From Bacteroidales bacterium (lineage in GTDB: Bacteria; Bacteroidota; Bacteroidia; Bacteroidales; UBA4417): DNA of 64,000 nt. A program made the translations under genes and the position numbers. The notes under the pieces are model-generated. The model saw nothing but the letters and a program-made list of their open reading frames with translations. It had not been told where the DNA came from and searched no databases. Of this stretch, positions 19,201 to 27,136 are shown piece after piece; position 1 is the first letter of the stretch; each line of letters opens with the position of its first letter. The stretch spans positions 62,001 through 126,000 of the forward strand of contig JADJHD010000003.1 in assembly GCA_016707705.1 (NCBI GenBank), written 5' to 3'.

Positions 19201-19443
19201 TCATGGCTGCCGCAGCTTTCATCAGTAGGATTTCAGGCTGTATGGGCAGGATATTATGTCGAACCCCGAATGATTATTGACCCAGATCTTGGTCTGTTCA
19301 TAGGCCTTCGTGGACAAGGGTTCATGCTGGGTCAGTACCTTGCCCGACTGTATGTGGATAAATCGTTGGGTAAGCCCGTTCCTTCCTACTTTGACCGTCT
19401 AAAACTTAACGGAGATGGTCTGTTGGAAAAAGCATTCAAATAG
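16207..19443 (+). CDS. Five-module FAD/iron-sulfur oxidoreductase (fused HcnABC/LhpBEF-like dehydrogenase)
   Basis: 1078 residues with five modules in order. (1) A [2Fe-2S] domain with C60, C65, C68 and C80. (2) An FAD/NAD-binding disulfide-reductase-like domain, with GAGPAG at 121-126 and a second dinucleotide fold GAGNIG at 268-273. (3) A two-cluster ferredoxin insert with cysteines 461/467/470/474 and 495/498/501/505. (4) A BFD-like [2Fe-2S] domain with C606, C608, C642 and C647. (5) A DAO-type FAD domain starting at GGGIGG, 710-715. In HCN synthase and D-hydroxyproline or opine dehydrogenases these modules are separate small, alpha and beta subunits. Here all are one chain with an extra 8Fe ferredoxin. 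The likely reaction is oxidation of an amino or imino acid; the substrate is unknown. It diverges from the tetR operon. Confidence 0.88.
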   Translation: MHKINEHPILEVPQLDTVHFLYEGKEIQGQRGFTIAAALHQAGYPVHSHSLKNRERSLECGIGKCGACEMLVDGQIKRICITKVDNIREVGEIPHSYSPDVKNEKKDKGVKVHRTSVAIIGAGPAGLACREELNKRGIDNLVIDNNDKIGGQFLMQTHQFFFFEKEKKFGGMRGFDIAKTLAGESLDGIFLDSTVWDILDGKRIAVKNILTEEIYYVDADYLVVATGAVPFMPTFENDDLPGVYTAAVVQKMMNSEFTLLGKNVLTVGAGNIGYLTSYQLMQAGAKVKAIIEAQPFEGGFPVQANRVRRLGIPVLTSQILLKAIPNEDHSGITGAIVADCKNFEPVPGTEKLIEGIDAINICTGLVPDDQLLIKGNEIFGRHCFGAGDAIRIGEGTSAVVRGKQVAFEILQEMQEPFSYDEYLSVSKEYIDSQQHPHRVIENPYLPDEARMEEKPFVQIDCLYGFACNPCEFACPHGAITKTSTSTVPQIDFGKCIGCMDCVYQCPGLAIFGYSLKKDWLFLPIEYAVAEKAEVFLVDNQGVKVGNGIIEKILKKTNKTNIARVKSLDIHGEDLTKVKGFILNEDYPEPVSMKPYKYQKEQEMYVCHCDDVTLGEIVRTIGDRKFISVDEIKHTTRLGMGACRGKRCIRRLKQVLRNKGISIVGDATPRGPLSNQLSMGELFPSGKREELILHNKGKNIRKVEVKVLVAGGGIGGSALFRYYAEAGEEPILLNFGRGASWRNIAGGRPAFSLPEIADIARHNHEIFKDLQKIRDINMLNIKYVNFAHDDATYKALEESKSWSDAVMVDPSQYRKSISPGINPELGKTYQAALITNDCWQATPGRVIDLIRRIGIEKGGKIYEDCELVDVRKDGNKYIVIAKDHEKNYIEFHTPNFVNALGPECEKFTRQLGIETGLYPIKHQAFITRRLPNLGVEGRPLDMLIDRRKYKGFSAVYGQQLGETGQIIGCASPLVEPMEADKNLKINSKEFLEIVSEVFVSWLPQLSSVGFQAVWAGYYVEPRMIIDPDLGLFIGLRGQGFMLGQYLARLYVDKSLGKPVPSYFDRLKLNGDGLLEKAFK

Positions 19444-19473
19444 CAGTTGGTATTCCAGCATACTAGAGATAAG

Positions 19474-19503
19474 AAAAAAGGCCGCTATTCAGCGGCCTTT
19501 TTT
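19474..19503. terminator. Bidirectional Rho-independent terminator
   Basis: A perfect 13-base stem (AAAAAAGGCCGCT with AGCGGCCTTTTTT) around the loop ATTC. It is flanked by A on one side and T on the other, so it can end both the oxidoreductase gene and the convergent polysaccharide kinase operon. Confidence 0.92.
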
Positions 19504-19519
19504 ATGTTTTTCGGTCAGA

Positions 19520-22006
19520 TTAGCTGAACAGCTTCTTGAACAGACCCGGTTCTTCGGAGTCTACTTCGTCGGTATAATAACCATGTGAAGCTCCGTAACC
19601 GTAGCCATATCCATATCCGTAACCGTAGCCGTAACCGTAGCCATATCCACCGTAGAGTGACTTTTCAAGGTTCACATCATTTACAAGGACAACGGCATTC
19701 TTTATCTTTCTGGTTTCAACGTCAGTAATAATGGCATTGAACATCTTCTTGTGAGTATAGTTCTGACGAACAACCATGATGGTGACATCAGCATATTTCA
19801 TGAGAAGATAAGCATCAGTTACAAGTCCGATAGGCGGAGTATCCAAAACGATATAGTCGTACATGCCTTTCAGCTTTTCCATCAGCTCATCGTTCTTGGT
19901 GGTTGAAATCAATTCCGTTGGATTTGGAGGAATTGGACCGGCGGTGATGATATCAAAGTTATCGAAAGGAGTTTTCTGAATGATCTGGTCAATGGTAGCT
20001 TTGCCAATCAGGTATGAGGTGATACCGAAGTCATTTGACAAACCAAGGTCCTGATAAAGTTTAGGTTTCCTGAGGTCATAACCAACAAGCAGGGTCCTTC
20101 TGTCGAACTGTGCATAAATGGATGCCAGGTTCATGGAGGTAAAGGATTTTCCCTCACCCACCGTTGAAGAACTCACCACAATTGTAACCTTATCCTCCCC
20201 CTGAGTAATAAAGTGCAGATTGGTTCTGACGGCACGAATTGACTCGGTAAGGGATGATTTTGGATAGATGGCAGCAACCAGGTTTGTATTATGACTGTTG
20301 TGCAATACGTGTCCAACAATCGGAAGGTTTGTATGATTTTCAACATCTCTCTTTTCAACAATGGTATCGTTGAGGTAATCCTTACCAAGGATAAACAGGA
20401 TAGGAATAACAAATCCGAGGATCAGGGCGATGGTGAAATTAAGTGTAGTCTTTGGATAAACCTTCTCGGTTAGTGCTGATTCAGCAACATCAAGGATTTC
20501 ATTATCCGGGGTGTTGCTTGCAAGTTTAATTTGAGCTTCAGAGCGTTTTTCAAGAAGGAAGGTATAAATCTGGTTGTTCAGATTAACCATTCTCTTGATA
20601 CCAAGGAGCTGTCGCTGAGTGGCGGGGAGGTCCTTGAATTTATTGGTGAGCTGTCCGATTTTGCCATCCAGGTCACGCATCGACATTTCAGAAGTACTTA
20701 CAGTGATGGAAATACTTTCAAGCAAGCTTTTCTGTGCGCTTCTAATTTTATTGTTAAGGGCAACAATAACAGGACTGGTTTCACGAAGATTTACAAGGCG
20801 CTGAGCCTTTTCGGAATAAAGATTGGTTAGTTCACCTACGAGAGCATTCAGCACGGGATCTTCAATTCCCATTGAGGCAGGAACCGGCATCTTTTCAATA
20901 TCCTCATTATTCTTGCGAAGATAATCCTGCAGATAACGGTAATACTTGAGCCTGACCATCAGTTCAGCCTTCTGTGTCTGCAGTTGGTTGATATAGATAT
21001 ATGCCTGCTGCGATTGAGCATCCAGGTCCATGATTTCATTGGTCGACTGGAAATTCTGCAGCTGAGTTTCATTTGAGCGGAGAGTATCACCGATATCAGT
21101 TAACTGAGAGTCAATAAAAGTGATGGTGTTAATAGCAATTCGGTTTTTCTTCTCGAGGCCGAGTGCAATATATTCAGCAGTAAGCTTATTAATGAAGTCC
21201 ACAGATTTTTGAATGGAATTTCCGCTTAATGAAATGCTAACGATCATAGCTTCCTTGTTGATCGGGTCAATTTCATAGCTGGAGAAACCGGTAACAAGTG
21301 AATTCAGCGAGTTGAAGGCAAACTGGTAATTTTTCCCAATTTCCTTGCGAAGCTTGAATTTGGGATTTGGTATAATTTTGAAGGAATAGGCTGAATCAGA
21401 AACAGTAACGCCAAAAGGCACTTTTTTCTTGAGAGAAAGAGATTTGATTATATCCTTTTCATCAGATTCGGTGTAGGTTAGGTAGTCGTATAAAACAATT
21501 TCCTGTCCCTCTCCTGAGAGCTGATATTCATTCTCAGAGAGAATAGTTACATTAAATTTCAGATTAGAAACAGGTTGTTTGTGTGATGAGTCAAAAACTA
21601 CAATAAACGGGCAGGTTTTATAGACTTCATTCACTACAAAATTATCCTCCTTAAAATAGGAAACATAGAAGTTCAGTTTTTTTATCGCTTTGGAGATGAG
21701 AAAGCGGGACTTCAATATTCCAATTTCAGTTTGTAAATCCTGGGTGCTGGTGCTGGAACCAAGTCCTAGCATTTTCTGCGGATCAATAAGGTTCATGTTG
21801 CGCGACTCACCTTTAATAACAAGGGTAGTCTTAACCTTATACACCGATTTCGTAAACTTATTGAAAAGAAAAGCCAGTGAAAGGGAAACCAGTATTGCGA
21901 TTACAAAGAGATACCAATTGGAGAGTATCTTATAAAAGAGCGCTTTGTAATCAATTGATTGCTCTTTCTGTTTAAGTTCCGGATTAAAAATAGGGGATGT
22001 ATCCAT
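19520..22006 (-). CDS. Wzc-like polysaccharide co-polymerase with BY-kinase domain
   Basis: 828 residues. An N-terminal Wzz-type domain starts with a membrane helix at about 31-48. A long periplasmic coiled-coil region follows, then a second helix at about 512-532, and a cytoplasmic bacterial tyrosine kinase domain. Walker A is SSSTVGEGKS with K620; the A' motif is LLVGYDLRKP; Walker B is VLDTPP with D722. The tail carries nine consecutive Tyr-Gly pairs (788-805) plus further tyrosines, the autophosphorylation cluster typical of these kinases. With the Wza-like lipoprotein encoded 26 bases upstream it controls chain length and export of a capsule or exopolysaccharide. No glycosyltransferases of that pathway are adjacent, so the synthesis locus lies elsewhere. 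Confidence 0.95.
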   Translation of the reverse strand: MDTSPIFNPELKQKEQSIDYKALFYKILSNWYLFVIAILVSLSLAFLFNKFTKSVYKVKTTLVIKGESRNMNLIDPQKMLGLGSSTSTQDLQTEIGILKSRFLISKAIKKLNFYVSYFKEDNFVVNEVYKTCPFIVVFDSSHKQPVSNLKFNVTILSENEYQLSGEGQEIVLYDYLTYTESDEKDIIKSLSLKKKVPFGVTVSDSAYSFKIIPNPKFKLRKEIGKNYQFAFNSLNSLVTGFSSYEIDPINKEAMIVSISLSGNSIQKSVDFINKLTAEYIALGLEKKNRIAINTITFIDSQLTDIGDTLRSNETQLQNFQSTNEIMDLDAQSQQAYIYINQLQTQKAELMVRLKYYRYLQDYLRKNNEDIEKMPVPASMGIEDPVLNALVGELTNLYSEKAQRLVNLRETSPVIVALNNKIRSAQKSLLESISITVSTSEMSMRDLDGKIGQLTNKFKDLPATQRQLLGIKRMVNLNNQIYTFLLEKRSEAQIKLASNTPDNEILDVAESALTEKVYPKTTLNFTIALILGFVIPILFILGKDYLNDTIVEKRDVENHTNLPIVGHVLHNSHNTNLVAAIYPKSSLTESIRAVRTNLHFITQGEDKVTIVVSSSTVGEGKSFTSMNLASIYAQFDRRTLLVGYDLRKPKLYQDLGLSNDFGITSYLIGKATIDQIIQKTPFDNFDIITAGPIPPNPTELISTTKNDELMEKLKGMYDYIVLDTPPIGLVTDAYLLMKYADVTIMVVRQNYTHKKMFNAIITDVETRKIKNAVVLVNDVNLEKSLYGGYGYGYGYGYGYGYGYGYGASHGYYTDEVDSEEPGLFKKLFS
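19593..19646 (-). repeat. Six-base tandem repeat coding for (Tyr-Gly)9
   Basis: Nine in-frame TAY-GGN units in the kinase tail. Both codons vary, so the array is not a pure microsatellite, but slippage would add or remove tyrosines in whole units without breaking the frame. Confidence 0.9.
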
Positions 22007-22032
22007 TGGGAAACAATTATGATGAAGGATAA

Positions 22033-22839
22033 TTATATTTTGAAGAAAGTAAGTAATGCAAGCACAGTGCTCAAACTAGTGAGAATAAGCGCGTATGGGA
22101 ATGCCTCAAAGGCATATTGCTTGTTCTTTAGAGGTTCTATATAAAGTACATCTCCCGGCCGCAGATAATAATAATCAGAGGTTAGGATTTCTTTCTTTGT
22201 CAGGTCAATATTAATAATGACTGTTTGTTCTCCCTGTTTTCTCAGAAGCTTAATGGCACTCCTGTTTGAATAGGTTGTGAGATCTCCGGCCATTGACAAT
22301 GCCTGGAATAGGTTTACGCTATTCTGGTAGACATAGAAGGTGCCCGGATTCCTAACTTCACCAACTATTGTAATCTTAAAATTCACCAAACGCACAACTA
22401 CGCCAGGATTGTTAACATCCTTAAGTGTGAGTTCGTATAATTCCCTTTCAATATCCTGAATAGGGAGGCCTCCTGCTTTAATTTTTCCAAGTAAGGGGAA
22501 GTTGATATAACCTGAATCATTAACCATATAGCTATTCAGAAAGATATTCTGGTCAGTGAGGTTAAAAGTTGATACTCCACTCATGTCGGAAAAAATCTCA
22601 TTGGCGTCCTTATCCATCGAAAAAATCCTGACGTAGAGGTAATCACCGGGTCTAACCCGATACTCTCCTGTTGGATTGGCGAATATTGACTGAGGTTGTG
22701 CCCCTTCCATATCCTGGAGATATAGAACTTTCTTCTGGGGAACGCAGGAAAACAACAAAACACCCATTAGGGCTAATGTTAATCCGCTAAGAATTCGATT
22801 CAAATTGTTTTTCATTTTAAACATGATATCAAACTGCAT
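22033..22839 (-). CDS. Wza-like polysaccharide export outer-membrane lipoprotein
   Basis: 268 residues from the first ATG; ATGs at 22824 and 22815 are alternatives. The last (MKNNLNRILSGLTLALMGV) gives the neatest signal peptide ending at the lipobox LLFSC. A polysaccharide export (poly-export) domain follows with YRVRPGDYLYVRIFS. A SLBB domain covers roughly 150-230 (VGEVRNPGTFYV, LSMAGDLTTYSNR), and a C-terminal hydrophobic helix ends the protein. It should form the outer-membrane exit channel for the polysaccharide handled by the adjacent kinase. A near-consensus promoter lies at 22855-22887. Confidence 0.94.
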   Translation of the reverse strand: MQFDIMFKMKNNLNRILSGLTLALMGVLLFSCVPQKKVLYLQDMEGAQPQSIFANPTGEYRVRPGDYLYVRIFSMDKDANEIFSDMSGVSTFNLTDQNIFLNSYMVNDSGYINFPLLGKIKAGGLPIQDIERELYELTLKDVNNPGVVVRLVNFKITIVGEVRNPGTFYVYQNSVNLFQALSMAGDLTTYSNRSAIKLLRKQGEQTVIINIDLTKKEILTSDYYYLRPGDVLYIEPLKNKQYAFEAFPYALILTSLSTVLALLTFFKI

Positions 22840-22854
22840 GAAGTTTTACCGGTA

Positions 22855-22887
22855 TAAAATTAGGAAAAGGAAGCCATTAAACTCAAA
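22855..22887 (-). promoter_or_regulatory. Promoter of the polysaccharide export operon
   Basis: Minus strand: TTTG, a 21-base spacer, then TAATTTTA, one mismatch from TAnnTTTG. The predicted start of transcription is about 8 bases before the first ATG, which favours one of the later ATGs at 22824 or 22815. Confidence 0.45.
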
Positions 22888-22970
22888 TTTTTCCCAATCC
22901 GGTATTATATATATAATTGTTTCTTTAAAAGGTAATCATTCCTTAATGGAAAAATAGTTTCAAAATGAAA

Positions 22971-24311
22971 TTATTTTACCTCAACACCTCTCAGGGTGGC
23001 AGGGGTGCAATCCTCAACCAATACCCTTACATAGTCGCCCGGTTTATGAGAACTACGAGGAAATACGACAACCTTGTTTTGTGAGTTGCGTCCATACAGT
23101 TGGGTGTCAGACCTTTTTGAAACTCCCTCAACCAGGACTTCGAATACTTTGCCGATGTCTTTTTTATTGGAGGCAAGTGATAATTTCTGCTGCATACTGA
23201 TAATTTCATCCAGTCGCCGGCTTTTATCTTCCTCGCTTACATCATCGCTGTATTTCTTTGCTGCAATAGTATTAGGCCTTTCAGAATACTTAAACATGAA
23301 GGCATAATCATATCCTACAATTTCCATCATCGAAAGGGTATCCTTGTGATCATCTTCAGTCTCACTGCAGAATCCGGCTATTATATCCGTTGAAATGGCG
23401 CAATCGGGAAGGTGTTTCTTAATTGCAGCAACTCTGTCAAGGTACCATTCACGTGTATAGCTGCGGTTCATCTTTTTAAGAATCTCATTGCTTCCCGATT
23501 GAACAGGAAGATGTATTGCATGACAGATATTGGGATAGGTGGCAATAACATCAAGCAGGTCATCTGAGAGATCCTTTGGATGGGAGGTGGCAAACCGGAC
23601 CCGAAGCAATGGATTCACCTTTGCAACATCCTCAAGAAGAGCCGGGAACTCAATTGGCAGTCCATTATCTTCCCATTGGTAGGAGTTTACATTTTGGCCA
23701 AGTAGTGTAACTTCACGATATCCCTGATCAAATAAGGAGGCCGCCTCTTCAATAATAGTCTTTGGATTGCGACTTCTCTCCTTTCCTCTTGTATATGGTA
23801 CAACACAATAGGCGCAGAAGTTTTCACATCCCCTCATAATGCTGATGAAGGCATTAACTCCATTGCTGCCTAGCCGAACCGGAGTTATATCTGCATAGGT
23901 TTCTTCAGCAGAAAGCAAGGTGTTAACAGCTTTTTGTCCGGATTCAACCTGTTCAAGCAATGCCGGCAAAGAGCGATATCCATCAGGACCAACAATCAGA
24001 TCGATATGTTTCTCTTCTTCAAGGAGCTTTTCCTTAAGTCTTTCTGCCATACATCCCAGCAGTCCAATCACCAATGAGGATTTTCTTTTCTTGAGAGCAT
24101 GAAGTTCCTGTAATCGATTTCGAACCCTTTGTTCAGCATTATCGCGAATCGAACAGGTGTTCATCAGAATCAGGTCAGCCGATTTCATATCGTCGGTTGA
24201 TATATAATTATGCTCCATCAGGATGGAACCTATAATCTCGCTGTCAGAGAAATTCATTTGACAGCCATAGGTTTCTATAAATACTTTCTTTTTGTTTTCA
24301 GTTTCAATCAT
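22971..24311 (-). CDS. miaB: tRNA-2-methylthio-N6-isopentenyladenosine synthase MiaB
   Basis: 446 residues from ATG 24311. The methylthiotransferase N-terminal domain has the three cluster cysteines in TYGCQMNFSDSE, NTCSIRDNA and LLGCMAERL. The radical SAM domain has the CxxxCxxC motif in RGCENFCAYCVVPYTRG. A C-terminal TRAM domain ends the protein (FEVLVEGVSKRSD, VVFPRSSHKPGDYV). The enzyme adds a methylthio group to modified A37 of tRNAs reading codons that begin with U. It is transcribed alone, with TACCTTTG as a -7 box at 24345-24352. Confidence 0.97.
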   Translation of the reverse strand: MIETENKKKVFIETYGCQMNFSDSEIIGSILMEHNYISTDDMKSADLILMNTCSIRDNAEQRVRNRLQELHALKKRKSSLVIGLLGCMAERLKEKLLEEEKHIDLIVGPDGYRSLPALLEQVESGQKAVNTLLSAEETYADITPVRLGSNGVNAFISIMRGCENFCAYCVVPYTRGKERSRNPKTIIEEAASLFDQGYREVTLLGQNVNSYQWEDNGLPIEFPALLEDVAKVNPLLRVRFATSHPKDLSDDLLDVIATYPNICHAIHLPVQSGSNEILKKMNRSYTREWYLDRVAAIKKHLPDCAISTDIIAGFCSETEDDHKDTLSMMEIVGYDYAFMFKYSERPNTIAAKKYSDDVSEEDKSRRLDEIISMQQKLSLASNKKDIGKVFEVLVEGVSKRSDTQLYGRNSQNKVVVFPRSSHKPGDYVRVLVEDCTPATLRGVEVK

Positions 24312-24344
24312 AGCAAGCAAATACGATCTCCAAGGTTAATCGGG

Positions 24345-24352
24345 CAAAGGTA
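24345..24352 (-). promoter_or_regulatory. -7 box of miaB
   Basis: Minus-strand TACCTTTG, an exact TAnnTTTG match, 33 bases before the miaB ATG. A TTG lies 16 bases further upstream, slightly short of the usual spacing. Confidence 0.45.
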
Positions 24353-24545
24353 CAACATATTTAAATAACAACATTTTTGTCAATAATCTGTTAATCAGGT
24401 AGCTAATAATTTTTAAGCTATGTCTTTTCGAGGGCAAAACTTGGTTATCTGACTAATGGTCGGTTGTTTGGCTCTATTACAAAATAAAATGTTGTAGATT
24501 AATTGTTTTACTTTGCAGAAAATTTGAGGGCTATTAAGTAAGTAT

Positions 24546-26867
24546 ATGAGTAAAAATCTTGTCATAGTTGAGTCTCCTGCCAAGGCTAAAACCATTGAAG
24601 GCTATTTGGGAAAGGATTTTCTGGTTAAATCCAGTTTTGGTCATGTCAGGGATCTTGTTACCAAAGACCTTAGCATTGACGTTGAGAATGGGTTTAAGCC
24701 CTTGTATGAAATTCTTCCGGATAAGCAAAAGATGATCCGTGAGTTGCGTAAGATGGTTGAGGGAGCGGAGGTTGTCTGGCTTGCGACTGACGAGGACCGT
24801 GAGGGAGAAGCCATTTCATGGCATTTGGCGGAGGTGTTGGGTCTTGACCCGGCTAAAACCCGTCGCATTGTATTTCATGAAATTACTAAATCCGCTATAA
24901 CCGAAGCTATCCAAAAACCCAGGAATATTGACCTTAACCTGGTGAATGCACAGCAAGCCAGAAGGGTTCTTGACCGTTTGGTAGGCTTCGAACTTTCTCC
25001 AATCTTATGGAAAAAGGTAAAGCCATCCTTGTCGGCAGGCCGTGTACAGTCTGTTGCTGTGAGGTTAATTGTTGAAAGGGAAGAAGAGATCCGGGCATTT
25101 ACATCTACATATGCATTTAAGGTAACCGGATTGTTTGATGTTGAAAACGAATTTGGAAAGGCTAAGATTAAAGCTGATCTGCCAAAGCGTTTTCAAACGA
25201 GTGAAGAGGCGATGAAGTTCCTTGAAATATGCAAGAATGCAGGTTTTAAGGTAGCTGAAGTTGAAACGAAACCGGGAAAGCGCTCACCGGCACCTCCTTT
25301 TACTACATCTACTCTGCAGCAGGAAGCGAGCAGAAAGCTTGGATTCTCGGTTTCGAGGACCATGACTGTTGCCCAGCAACTCTATGAAGCTGGTAAGATA
25401 ACCTATATGCGTACCGACTCGGTTCATCTTTCGCAGATGGCTCTTGGTATGGCCAAGGAAGAAATAGAATCAGTATTTGGCAAGGAATATCACAAATCAC
25501 GTCAGTTTGCAACAAAGAGCAAGGGAGCACAGGAAGCTCATGAAGCTATCCGCCCTACCTACCTTAATAACAGTACTATTGAGGGAGATGCTGCACAGCG
25601 CAGGCTTTATGAATTGATCTGGAAACGGACAATTGCATCTCAAATGACGGATGCCATCCTGGAAAAGACAAACATCTACATTGATATTTCAACCAGTAAA
25701 GAGCAGTTTGTTGCTACCGGAGAGGTTATTAAGTTCGACGGATTCCTCAAGGTTTACATGGAATCCACTGATGAGGATGTTGAGAATGAAGAAGGTCTCC
25801 TTCCTCCTCTCAAGAAAGGTGAGGCTCTGGGCTTGGATGAAATTCAGGCAGTGCAGAAATACTCACAGGCTCCTCCAAGATACAATGAAGCAAGTTTGGT
25901 GAAGAAAATGGAGGAGTTGGGGATTGGTCGTCCTTCTACCTATGCTCCTACCATTTCAACCATTCAGAAACGCGAATATGTTGTTAAGGAAGACCGGGAT
26001 GGCAATACCCGCGATTTTGAGCAGATCACCCTTAAAGGCGGACAAATAAAATCTGTTGTTAAGTCTGAGAAATTTGGATTCGAGAAGAATAAACTCTTCC
26101 CTACCGACATTGGAGAATTGGTAACCAGGTTTCTTGTGCAGTACTTCACAGATATCATGGACTATAATTTTACTGCAAGTGTTGAAAAGGAGTTCGATGA
26201 AATAGCGGAAGGGTTGAAGGAATGGAACCAGATTATTAAGGACTTCTATGGGCCATTTCATAAAAAGGTGACAGAAACTCTTGAAAGCAGAGAAAAGGCA
26301 AAAGGTGAAAAATTATTAGGGGTTGATCCCGGCAGTGGCAAAAATGTATATGTCAAGATTGGTCGCTTTGGTGCCATGGCGCAGATCGGTGATACAGAAT
26401 CAGAAGAAAAGCCTCGTTTTGCCGGACTGAGAAAGGGACAATCCATCGAAAGCATCTCTCTTGAAGAAGCGTTGAAGCTATTTGATTTTCCCCGCACTAT
26501 TGGCGAATATGAAGGAGAAGATATGGTTGTTGGAATCGGTAGATTCGGACCCTATGTTCTGCATATGAAGAAATTCTATTCACTGAGTAAAACTGACGAT
26601 CCGGCTACGATTACTGCTGAGGCAGCTATTGTGCTGATTGAGGAGAAACGTTCAGGAGATGCCAACAGAATCATAACAGAATTCGCCGAAAGACCGGATA
26701 TCAAAGTGTTAAACGGCAGATTCGGACCTTATATCTCTATAGCCAAGGAGAATTATAAAATCCCCAAGGATAAAACTCCGGCTGCTTTAACCTTGCAGGA
26801 TTGCCTGGATATCGCAAAAAACTCTGCTCCTACCGGAAAGAAAAAGGTAGCTGGCAGAAGGAAATAG
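24546..26867 (+). CDS. topA: DNA topoisomerase I
   Basis: 773 residues. The N-terminal Toprim domain is MSKNLVIVESPAKAKTIEGY with the DEDREGEAISWHL acidic motif. The central type IA domain holds the catalytic tyrosine in GKITYMRTDSVHLS. The C-terminus carries three short repeats with G-R-F-G motifs (KIGRFGAMAQIG, GIGRFGPYV, NGRFGPYIS). There are no zinc-finger cysteines, which is normal for this phylum. It relaxes negative supercoils. The start follows a weak -7 element (TTACTTTG around 24508). An arginase-fold gene follows in the same direction after 269 bases. Confidence 0.98.
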   Translation: MSKNLVIVESPAKAKTIEGYLGKDFLVKSSFGHVRDLVTKDLSIDVENGFKPLYEILPDKQKMIRELRKMVEGAEVVWLATDEDREGEAISWHLAEVLGLDPAKTRRIVFHEITKSAITEAIQKPRNIDLNLVNAQQARRVLDRLVGFELSPILWKKVKPSLSAGRVQSVAVRLIVEREEEIRAFTSTYAFKVTGLFDVENEFGKAKIKADLPKRFQTSEEAMKFLEICKNAGFKVAEVETKPGKRSPAPPFTTSTLQQEASRKLGFSVSRTMTVAQQLYEAGKITYMRTDSVHLSQMALGMAKEEIESVFGKEYHKSRQFATKSKGAQEAHEAIRPTYLNNSTIEGDAAQRRLYELIWKRTIASQMTDAILEKTNIYIDISTSKEQFVATGEVIKFDGFLKVYMESTDEDVENEEGLLPPLKKGEALGLDEIQAVQKYSQAPPRYNEASLVKKMEELGIGRPSTYAPTISTIQKREYVVKEDRDGNTRDFEQITLKGGQIKSVVKSEKFGFEKNKLFPTDIGELVTRFLVQYFTDIMDYNFTASVEKEFDEIAEGLKEWNQIIKDFYGPFHKKVTETLESREKAKGEKLLGVDPGSGKNVYVKIGRFGAMAQIGDTESEEKPRFAGLRKGQSIESISLEEALKLFDFPRTIGEYEGEDMVVGIGRFGPYVLHMKKFYSLSKTDDPATITAEAAIVLIEEKRSGDANRIITEFAERPDIKVLNGRFGPYISIAKENYKIPKDKTPAALTLQDCLDIAKNSAPTGKKKVAGRRK

Positions 26868-27136
26868 TGCTAATCTTCAGACTCTTAAGGTAAACTGGGA
26901 TTTAGTCCCCGGCTTTGTTTTGCTTAGCGGTATTTCCGGTTTATAGTGCAATGCAGGAATCCGGTCCTAAGGACACATACCCCGGCGCTTACCCGATTTT
27001 CTCCCACTGATGCACTGACGATTTCTGTCTGTTGCTTAAGCTTTGTTCATTTCTAAGCTATTAATATTTGTTAGCTTCGTTTCATGATAAACGAAAATCT
27101 GTTTTCTTTGCCTGCAATCCAAATGATTAAAAGTAT

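Noticed and set aside
26868..27136. Possible tRNA or small RNA between topA and the arginase-like gene
   Set aside because: No cloverleaf or strong hairpin could be drawn.
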